Positions 1-4,699 of a DNA stretch of 7,580 bases are shown one piece after another. The number at the start of each line of letters is the position of its first letter. The first letter of the stretch is position 1. Source of the stretch: Thiotrichaceae bacterium (GTDB lineage: Bacteria; Pseudomonadota; Gammaproteobacteria; Thiotrichales; Thiotrichaceae); the NCBI GenBank assembly GCA_027008885.1, contig JALVDQ010000410.1:1-7580 (forward strand). Reading direction: 5' to 3'. Under the pieces are notes generated by a model. The model was not told the DNA's origin, did not search any database, and saw nothing but the letters and a program-made list of their open reading frames with translations. Position numbers and translations under genes: made by a program.

Positions 1-2
1 TT

Positions 3-98
3 CAGCAGGAAATTAAAAGTACGCAAATTTCTAAAAAATATTATTTTGGCGTACAGGCTCCGCTTGGTTTAGGTGGCTATTCTCAGACAGGCTCCTAG
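3..98 (+). CDS. possible 3' end of a convergent gene of unknown function
   Basis: A plus-strand frame is open from the window edge to a TAG stop at 96-98 and encodes 31 residues ending YSQTGS. The translation is protein-like: polar and Lys-rich first, then a Gly-rich stretch around FGVQAPLGLGG. If real, it is the last part of a gene that converges on hflX, whose stop lies about 150 bases further on. An open frame this short is expected by chance about one time in four, and I recognise no family. The other five frames have stops sooner. No minus-strand frame looks like hflK, the usual gene after hflX in E. coli. Confidence 0.3.
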   Translation, partial: QQEIKSTQISKKYYFGVQAPLGLGGYSQTGS

Positions 99-268
99 GG
101 GATGGGTATGGCAGAGGACAGAGGGCAGAGTCTTGTCGGGTTAGCCTAAGCGTAACCCGACAAGAGCGTGGCACGCAAAAATATATAAAAAACAGGGGGG
201 ATGGGTAGCAGAGGTCTGGGGAGCGCTTCCCTGCGCTACTGATCTATATTTTCAGACAGGTTCTAAGA
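82..268. repeat. cluster of imperfect direct repeats downstream of hflX
   Basis: Two short motifs occur twice each around the central palindrome. CAGACAGGCTCCTAG (84-98) recurs as CAGACAGGTTCTAAG (253-267). GGGGATGGGTATGGCAGAGG (98-117) recurs as GGGGATGGGTAGCAGAGG (197-214). At 111-131 the sequence runs as three near-copies of a 7-mer (GCAGAGG, ACAGAGG, GCAGAGT). At 205-239, GTAGC and GCTAC can pair to form an imperfect hairpin. The cluster is more G+C-rich than its surroundings and looks like remnants of a dispersed intergenic repeat. The right-hand copy runs over the last codons and stop of hflX. Confidence 0.5.
131..165. repeat. REP-like palindrome (13-bp perfect stem)
   Basis: A perfect 13-bp inverted repeat, TCTTGTCGGGTTA at 131-143 and its complement at 153-165, flanks a 9-base loop. 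It resembles the GTCGGGTTA-loop-TAACCCGAC palindromes I recall being dispersed in intergenic DNA of methanotrophs and other proteobacteria. It lies downstream of hflX and could protect the 3' end of that mRNA or stall polymerase. No T-run follows on either strand, so it is not a classical intrinsic terminator. A second small palindrome, GCGTG-G-CACGC, follows at 166-176. Confidence 0.65.
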
Positions 269-1556
269 GTTGCTTCAGCTTGATATTTTCTCTTTGCAGC
301 ATTTCATCCAGAAGATGCTTCTGAATAGATACATCCAGCAGATATTCACCACTGTCGGAAATTTTCTCGCTGATTATTGCCTTATTTTCATACAGGTTGG
401 CACGCAAACGAGCCAGGGCTGGAGCCAGGCGCAGCTTTCCTTTATACACATTTTTTGAAAAAATACTGGAAAGCTTTTTATAAAGAATTTGCAGACCCTC
501 GCCTGTAAGGGAAGAAAGCCAAACCCTGGCGGGCAGATCATTGTGTTCTTCTTCCAAATGGGCAGACTGTTGCGTCAAGTCTATTTTATTCATGATCTCG
601 ATTTGCGGTACGTTTTCAGCTCCCAGCTCGCGTATCACATTATTTACCTGATCACGATAGAAATCGCGCTGTTCATCATTGCTGTCAATGACATGCAGAA
701 TCAGGTCAGCCTCAATGGTTTCCTGCAAGGTTGCCCGAAACGCTGCAACCAGATCATGTGGCAAATCCCGTATAAATCCAACCGTATCGACCAATACTAT
801 GGATTGCTGATCAGGCAGATTGACGCGCCGCAGGGTGGGATCCAGGGTTGCAAATAACTGATCTGCTGCAAATACTTCTGATCCTGTAATTTTATTGAAC
901 AGGGTTGATTTTCCGGCATTGGTATAACCTACCAGAGAAACGCTGGGTATGCGTGTTTTCTGGCGCAGTTGCCTGCCCTGTTCACGCTGCTTGGTGACTT
1001 TTTCAAGGCGCTTGTTGATTTGTTTGATGCGAATGCCTATTAAGCGGCGGTCGGTTTCTAGCTGGGTTTCACCCGGACCACGCATACCAATACCACCTTT
1101 TTGGCGCTCAAGGTGCGTCCAGCCACGCACAAGCCGCGTAGACATGTGCTTTAGCTGTGCCAGTTCGACCTGAAGCTTGCCTTCATGTGAGTGCGCGCGT
1201 TGCGCAAAAATATCGAGTATCAGGGCGGTACGATCAAGAACACGGCATTCTATATATTTTTCAAGATTACGTTCCTGGGCTGGCGAAAGGGCATGATCAA
1301 AGATTACGACGTCTGCATTATTTTGAATTACTGCTGCCTTGATCTCTTCTGCTTTTCCAGTACCCACAAAAAAATGTGGATCAGGCGCATACCTTGAACC
1401 AGTGATAATGACTGAATTAATTGCGCCTGCTGATTTTACAAGCTCTTTAAATTCATGCTCATCCTGAACATCTTTATTTTTTCCGAAATTTATTTGTACT
1501 AATACAGCGCGCTCAATCAGAGCCTCACCCTGACTGAGCTTGTCAAATAATTCCAA
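252..1556 (-). CDS. hflX: GTPase HflX, ribosome-splitting factor
   Basis: The 434-residue product is an HflX-family GTPase. In the family it binds the large ribosomal subunit and, in E. coli, splits stalled 70S ribosomes after heat shock. The N-terminal HflX domain covers roughly residues 15-200 and includes the conserved block with KLQVELAQLKH (127-137) and GPGETQLETDRR (160-171). A helical linker leads to the G domain: P-loop GYTNAGKS (210-217), switch I ATLDPT (236-241), G3 DTVGF (257-261), G4 NKID (323-326) and G5 SSL (348-350). All GTP-binding motifs are intact and the length fits the E. coli protein (426). The start is TTG at 1554-1556, chosen because AGAGAGG lies seven bases upstream and no ATG is near; the next in-frame Met is far inside the domain. 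It follows hfq by 54 bases with no minus-strand terminator, so co-transcription is likely. Confidence 0.96.
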   Translation of the reverse strand: MELFDKLSQGEALIERAVLVQINFGKNKDVQDEHEFKELVKSAGAINSVIITGSRYAPDPHFFVGTGKAEEIKAAVIQNNADVVIFDHALSPAQERNLEKYIECRVLDRTALILDIFAQRAHSHEGKLQVELAQLKHMSTRLVRGWTHLERQKGGIGMRGPGETQLETDRRLIGIRIKQINKRLEKVTKQREQGRQLRQKTRIPSVSLVGYTNAGKSTLFNKITGSEVFAADQLFATLDPTLRRVNLPDQQSIVLVDTVGFIRDLPHDLVAAFRATLQETIEADLILHVIDSNDEQRDFYRDQVNNVIRELGAENVPQIEIMNKIDLTQQSAHLEEEHNDLPARVWLSSLTGEGLQILYKKLSSIFSKNVYKGKLRLAPALARLRANLYENKAIISEKISDSGEYLLDVSIQKHLLDEMLQRENIKLKQLLEPV

Positions 1557-1563
1557 TTGTAAG

Positions 1564-1570
1564 CCTCTCT
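1564..1570 (-). promoter_or_regulatory. hflX ribosome-binding site supporting a TTG start
   Basis: Read on the minus strand this is AGAGAGG, seven bases before the TTG codon. It decides the start, because TTG would be a weak choice without it. Its first four bases, AGAG, form the end of the downstream hairpin described at 1567-1585, so access to the site may depend on RNA folding. Confidence 0.6.
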
Positions 1571-1606
1571 AAATACAATTTAGAGAAAACCCTTCTCTAT
1601 TTTTTT
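1567..1606 (-). promoter_or_regulatory. two overlapping, mutually exclusive hairpins in the hfq-hflX spacer
   Basis: Hairpin one pairs CTCTAAAT (1567-1574) with ATTTAGAG (1578-1585) around a 3-base loop: a perfect 8-bp stem that holds part of the hflX ribosome-binding site. Hairpin two pairs TAGAGAA (1581-1587) with TTCTCTA (1593-1599) around a 5-base loop: a perfect 7-bp stem. They share 1581-1585, so only one can form at a time. In the hfq-hflX mRNA hairpin two is made first and would free the ribosome-binding site. On the plus strand hairpin two is followed by seven Ts (1600-1606), so it could also stop antisense transcription. Regulation is inferred; the pairing is visible. Confidence 0.4.
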
Positions 1607-1610
1607 ACTT

Positions 1611-1841
1611 TTAATCTTCGTCTTCAATTGTCAGTTTAATAGGTCTTGCTGGTACAATGGTTGAAATCGCATGTTTGTAGACGAGCTGACTCACTGTACT
1701 GCCTAGCAGCACGACAAACTGATCAAACGACTCAACATGACCCTGCAATTTAATACCATTGACAAGGTAGATTGCGACGGGGATTCGCTCTTTTCGTAAA
1801 GCATTTAGAAAGGGTTCTTGTAGCATATGCCCTTTTGACAT
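1611..1841 (-). CDS. hfq: RNA chaperone Hfq, short-tailed form
   Basis: This 76-residue protein is a bacterial Sm-like protein that forms a hexameric ring and pairs small RNAs with mRNAs. The Sm1 part includes Gln8, Phe39 and Asp40, and NGIKLQG at 28-34 (the distal-face region around Tyr25, Gly29-Lys31). The Sm2 motif YKHAIS is at 55-60. The basic rim patch is RKER (16-19), against RRER in E. coli. The core is intact, but the C-terminal tail is only about ten residues and ends acidic (EDED), against roughly 35 residues beyond the core in E. coli. The ATG is preceded six bases upstream by AGGAG (1848-1852 on the plus strand). It lies between miaA and hflX, the usual neighbours, 182 bases after miaA and with its own candidate promoter. 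Confidence 0.98.
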   Translation of the reverse strand: MSKGHMLQEPFLNALRKERIPVAIYLVNGIKLQGHVESFDQFVVLLGSTVSQLVYKHAISTIVPARPIKLTIEDED

Positions 1842-1935
1842 GATTAACTCCTGGTTTATTATTGGGTTGTGGTTATTAATATTTTATTAAGTGAGCAGTT
1901 GGGGGTTGGCTCAGCTGCATCCTTGCATTAGGTGA

Positions 1936-1963
1936 ATAATAACAGGTTTACGCTAAAAGTAAA
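1936..1963 (-). promoter_or_regulatory. candidate sigma70-type promoter for hfq-hflX
   Basis: On the minus strand TTTACT (1958-1963) is followed after 16 bases by TATTAT (1936-1941), matching the -35 and -10 consensus at four and five of six positions. Transcription would begin near 1929 and leave an untranslated leader of roughly 85-90 bases before hfq. It lies just beyond the weak terminator-like structure after miaA, which fits a fresh start of transcription. AT-rich spacers give such matches by chance. Confidence 0.4.
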
Positions 1964-2014
1964 AAAGCAATTGTTTGTTTTGTGATCAGGGGTTATATTT
2001 CCAGACAAATTGCT
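1961..2014 (-). terminator. weak terminator-like hairpin after miaA
   Basis: On the minus strand, ten bases after the miaA stop, AGCAATT (2008-2014) can pair with AATTGCT (1966-1972), and three further pairs (TGT with ACA) are possible past a small bulge. A run of five Ts (1961-1965) follows directly. The stem is A+T-rich and the loop is about 29 bases, so termination is probably partial. Some readthrough from miaA into hfq is expected. Confidence 0.35.
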
Positions 2015-2023
2015 ACTATTTTC

Positions 2024-2962
2024 TCAGGAATCTTTCAGAAATTTCGTAATATCCGCAATGATTTTATCTAAATCGTATTCTTTTGCGTTATAGGTGTTTA
2101 TATTTTTTTCAGAACGCATCCAGGTCATTTGTCGCTTTGCGAGTTGTCTGGTTGCTGTAATTGCCAGTTCCCGCATTTCCTCAAAACTTGTTTTACCATC
2201 CAGATAATCCCATATTTGCCGATAACCTACCGAACGCATTGAAGGCAAATCAGGGCTTAAATCGCCTCTTTCGTACAGTGTTTTTACTTCTTCTATAAAA
2301 CCATGTTGAAGCATGCTATCGAAGCGTTTTGCAGCAAGATCACGAATCCAGTCCCTGCTTTCCGGTATCAATGCTATTTTAAATATACGGTAGGGGAGTG
2401 CCTGCATGGATGCTTTTTTTTGCAAATAAGTCAACGACTTGCCTGTTATTTTATAAACTTCCAGAGCGCGCTGTATACGCTGTTTATCATTTGGATGAAT
2501 CCTTCCGGCAGAATCAGGATCAATTTCTTTCAACTGACTATGCAGATAAGCCCAGCCTTGTAACTCTGCCTGTTTTGATATTTCAGCTCTTATTTTTTGA
2601 TTTGCTTCGGGCAAATCTGCCAGACCATATTCAAGCGCACGATAATAAAGCATGGTTCCACCGACAAGTACCGGGATTTTGCCCATTTTGCTAATTTCTT
2701 TAATTTCTTTTAGAGCATCTTTACGGAAACTTGCTGCTGAGTAGGGTTCTGCGGGATCAAGAAAGCTAATCAGCCGGTGAGGTGCTTTTGCAAGCTCCTT
2801 CTTGCCGGGTTTGGCTGTTCCAATATCCATACCCTTGTAGACTAATGCAGAATCGACACTGATTAATTCTATCGGGAAATGTTCCATTAATTTAATTGCC
2901 AGCCCCGTCTTGCCTGAAGCTGTAGGACCGATAATAAAAATTATTGGGGGTAATTTATTCAT
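2024..2962 (-). CDS. miaA: tRNA dimethylallyltransferase MiaA
   Basis: MiaA transfers the dimethylallyl group from dimethylallyl diphosphate to N6 of adenosine 37 in tRNAs that read codons starting with U, giving i6A37, which MiaB later thiolates. The 312-residue protein has the usual length. Visible motifs are the P-loop GPTASGKT (12-19), VDSALVYKGMDIGTAKP (36-52), the GGTMLY segment (101-106), the Arg-rich HPNDKQRIQRALEVY (156-170), RSVGYRQIWDYL (243-254) and TRQLAKRQMTWMR (271-283). Nothing is missing. The ATG at 2960-2962 gives the expected N-terminus just before the P-loop strand, although no good ribosome-binding site precedes it. A strong terminator ends only 19 bases upstream, so how the gene is transcribed is unclear. 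The neighbour upstream is an exported repeat protein, not mutL. Confidence 0.97.
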   Translation of the reverse strand: MNKLPPIIFIIGPTASGKTGLAIKLMEHFPIELISVDSALVYKGMDIGTAKPGKKELAKAPHRLISFLDPAEPYSAASFRKDALKEIKEISKMGKIPVLVGGTMLYYRALEYGLADLPEANQKIRAEISKQAELQGWAYLHSQLKEIDPDSAGRIHPNDKQRIQRALEVYKITGKSLTYLQKKASMQALPYRIFKIALIPESRDWIRDLAAKRFDSMLQHGFIEEVKTLYERGDLSPDLPSMRSVGYRQIWDYLDGKTSFEEMRELAITATRQLAKRQMTWMRSEKNINTYNAKEYDLDKIIADITKFLKDS

Positions 2963-2981
2963 AAAAATCTGATGAACAATA

Positions 2982-3009
2982 AAAAAAGCCGCTTAATAGC
3001 GGCTTTTTT
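2982..3009. terminator. strong bidirectional intrinsic terminator
   Basis: A 12-bp perfect stem, AAAAAAGCCGCT (2982-2993) with AGCGGCTTTTTT (2998-3009), closes a 4-base loop. The GC-rich core GCCGCT/AGCGGC is flanked by A and T runs, so the structure reads as an intrinsic terminator on either strand. On the minus strand it ends the transcript of the exported repeat protein, whose stop is about 80 bases upstream. It lies 19 bases before the miaA start codon. Confidence 0.9.
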
Positions 3010-3019
3010 AAGGGATGGC

Positions 3020-3062
3020 GTAATAATTACCGGGTTTACAGACTTGCTGGTTTTATTATTAC
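3020..3062. repeat. inverted repeat in the 3' spacer of the exported repeat protein
   Basis: GTAATAAT (3020-3027) and ATTATTAC (3055-3062) form a perfect 8-bp inverted repeat 27 bases apart; ACC and GGT just inside can add three pairs. It sits between the stop of the repeat-protein gene and the strong terminator. It could be a 3' stabilising stem or a protein-binding site; nothing decides between them. Confidence 0.35.
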
Positions 3063-3086
3063 ACCATTCTTTTAAGGTATTTTAGA

Positions 3087-4493
3087 CTACAAAACACCCA
3101 ACTTTTTTAAAGTATCAATAGTGAGACCGCCGGTAGGCAAACCATTCTGTCTCTGATATTTTTCCACGGCAATCATTGTGCCACGACCAATTGCACCGTC
3201 TATCGGTCCTCTATATACACCCGCATCCTTCAATGCTTGCTGAATGCGTTTATTGATGTCTGGACCCATATTTGTCTTACACAGGACTCTGCGCCATTCA
3301 AGACGTTCATCAGAAATTTTAGCACGCTTTTCTACAGTTTTATATTCTGCAGGAATTTTGGTTCTGATTTCTTCTGCTTCTGTTGCTACATTAGCAACTT
3401 TTATCATTCTTTTAACAGGCTCCACTTTTTCTTCTACAACTGAAGCCGGCTTTTCAACGACAAGTTTCTTGACTTTGGCAAATTTTGCAGGAATTTCTTT
3501 CAGACAAATCTGGTTACCTGTATAACGACCTTCTCCTGGAGTACCTGCTTCTCTCCATACAAAGAGTGGATCAGACACTTTCTTACTGATTGTCACCTTT
3601 TTGTATTCTGCGGGTATTTTTACCTTGTCAATAGTTGCATCACTAACAAGCTTGCTTACTTTCAGAGCTTTTGTTTCTGCAGGAACATCTACCAGATCAA
3701 TTGCAGGTTCACTCTTTAATACGGTCTTCTTGATGATCTTGTATTTAGCAGGAACCTGTATCAAACACATAATTTCGCCAGTAGAGTTATCTATTTTTGA
3801 AATTGGTCCCTCACCTTTCTTCCATACAGCCTTTGCAGGTTCTACTTCGATTTTTTCTTCTACAGTCTCATATTCAGCTGGCTTATACACTTTTTTCTTG
3901 CTTGCCTGCTTAACTGTAACAACTTCTTCAACTTCTTCAAACTGGGCTGGCGCTACCTTGATTTCTTCAGATTCTTCCTTGACCAGGACTTCTTTTTGAG
4001 TCTGTTCATATTTTGCAGGTACAAAATACTCCTTAAAACACTGCCCGGGTTTTGCATTATCAAGGTCTACACCATTTGTTTTTGCAGCAGCAAGCAAGGC
4101 AGGGCTGGCAGGGATTCCTTTTCTACCTAGAGCAGTTACCCACATGGTAGATGCTGGAGATATTTCAACTTCTTCAATTTCCTGCTTAAATTTTGTTGGT
4201 AATACTTTTATTTTGGTAAAACCTTCTTTTATCAAGACAGGCTTTTCTGCTATATCAAATGTTGCAGGCTTTACTTCTACTTTTTCTGTTTCCGGTTTTA
4301 CCAGCACCTTTTCTTTCTTGATTTCATATTTTGCGGGAACTATTACTTTTGCATAACACTCACCAGGTTTTGCATCAGGTAGTGTATTCGTTGCATCAAT
4401 ACGGTTTTGACTTTCGTTTGATGCCGCTGAAGCTTGAGGTGCCGGCAACAACATAGCCAACACGGCTACTGAGGCAAAACTTTTAATAAACAT
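3087..4493 (-). CDS. exported repeat protein with C-terminal peptidoglycan-binding domain
   Basis: This 468-residue protein begins with a Sec-type signal peptide: Lys4, a hydrophobic core at about 6-17 and a likely cut after ASA at 23. It has no lipobox. The body is four units, each starting with one Cys (46, 152, 243, 330) and ending with Trp (118, 224, 313, 400). Within a unit a Pro-Ala-x-Tyr/Phe-like motif recurs at 23-residue steps (53/76/99; 159/182/205; 248/271/294; 335/359/381), and the Trp is always 65 residues after the first Pro. The segments alternate Val with Lys and Glu, which suggests short beta strands. Residues 412-467 match the PG_binding_1 fold: DINKRIQQAL, PIDGAIGRGT, AVEKYQRQNGL, and a TLKKLGV end. 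The protein probably sits in the periplasm bound to cell wall. Its enzymatic role, if any, is unknown, and I see no catalytic domain. AAAGGAG lies five bases before the ATG. It has its own promoter and terminator, so it is probably monocistronic. Confidence 0.9.
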   Translation of the reverse strand: MFIKSFASVAVLAMLLPAPQASAASNESQNRIDATNTLPDAKPGECYAKVIVPAKYEIKKEKVLVKPETEKVEVKPATFDIAEKPVLIKEGFTKIKVLPTKFKQEIEEVEISPASTMWVTALGRKGIPASPALLAAAKTNGVDLDNAKPGQCFKEYFVPAKYEQTQKEVLVKEESEEIKVAPAQFEEVEEVVTVKQASKKKVYKPAEYETVEEKIEVEPAKAVWKKGEGPISKIDNSTGEIMCLIQVPAKYKIIKKTVLKSEPAIDLVDVPAETKALKVSKLVSDATIDKVKIPAEYKKVTISKKVSDPLFVWREAGTPGEGRYTGNQICLKEIPAKFAKVKKLVVEKPASVVEEKVEPVKRMIKVANVATEAEEIRTKIPAEYKTVEKRAKISDERLEWRRVLCKTNMGPDINKRIQQALKDAGVYRGPIDGAIGRGTMIAVEKYQRQNGLPTGGLTIDTLKKLGVL

Positions 4494-4529
4494 TTGAACT
4501 CCTTTAAATTCTGTTGTTTTTTATATAAG

Positions 4530-4558
4530 CTGAATCCGTGAAAATGATATGGATTCAG
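4530..4558 (-). promoter_or_regulatory. hairpin in the leader of the exported repeat protein
   Basis: CTGAATCC (4530-4537) and GGATTCAG (4551-4558) form a perfect 8-bp stem with a 13-base loop. It falls between the predicted transcription start and the ribosome-binding site, about 25 bases before the latter. There is no U-run after it on the minus strand, so it is not a terminator. It may be an RNA stability or regulatory stem, or an operator-like inverted repeat. Confidence 0.4.
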
Positions 4559-4608
4559 GCATAATTAACTGCTTCCAGAACTTACATCTAAAAGCCATTC
4601 GACAAGAC

Positions 4609-4636
4609 ATTATAGCGCAAGAAAAATGAATGTGCA
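4609..4636 (-). promoter_or_regulatory. sigma70-type promoter for the exported repeat protein
   Basis: On the minus strand a perfect TATAAT (4609-4614) is preceded after 16 bases by TGCACA (4631-4636), four of six to the -35 consensus. Transcription would start near 4602, giving a leader of about 108 bases that contains the 4530-4558 hairpin. It is the best promoter match I found in the window, and it separates this gene from the nuo operon. Confidence 0.6.
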
Positions 4637-4645
4637 CTATACATG

Positions 4646-4667
4646 ATAACAGGTGAATAACAGATGA
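4646..4667. repeat. 11-bp tandem repeat just upstream of the -35 box
   Basis: ATAACAGGTGA (4646-4656) is followed at once by ATAACAGATGA (4657-4667), and a partial third copy begins ATAA (4668). The copies differ at one position. With an 11-bp period they present the same face of the helix about ten bases upstream of the -35 element, the usual place for an activator site. They could also be a chance tandem duplication. Confidence 0.4.
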
Positions 4668-4699
4668 ATAAGCTCTTAATTATTACCTTTAATAATCAA

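Noticed and set aside
131..165. The 13-bp palindrome as an intrinsic terminator for hflX
   Set aside because: There is no T-run on either side in either direction. It is better described as a REP-like repeat.
98..251. Short plus-strand frame starting at the ATG in GGGGATGGGTATGG
   Set aside because: Only about 15 codons, no ribosome-binding site, and it runs through the palindrome and repeats.
489..857. Plus-strand open frame of 122 codons opposite hflX
   Set aside because: It lies wholly within the conserved G domain of hflX on the other strand, shows no recognisable motif, and is best explained as a shadow.
1581..1606. Plus-strand intrinsic terminator between hfq and hflX
   Set aside because: The stem plus seven Ts fits the shape, but no plus-strand gene ends there. 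It is kept only as one arm of the alternative hairpins.
2303..2694. Two overlapping plus-strand open frames opposite miaA
   Set aside because: They overlap a complete, well-conserved miaA, have no ribosome-binding site, and overlap each other in different frames.
3601..3999. Plus-strand open frame of 132 codons opposite the exported repeat protein, with others at 3244-3525 and 4144-4356
   Set aside because: These are shadows of the repeat gene: its repetitive Lys/Glu/Val/Ala codons read as Ser/Thr/Phe-rich antisense sequence without stops. None has a ribosome-binding site or a recognisable domain.
4679..4696. Hairpin ATTATTA/TAATAAT right after nuoN as a terminator
   Set aside because: The stem is only A and T and no T-run follows on the minus strand, so it cannot be called an intrinsic terminator.
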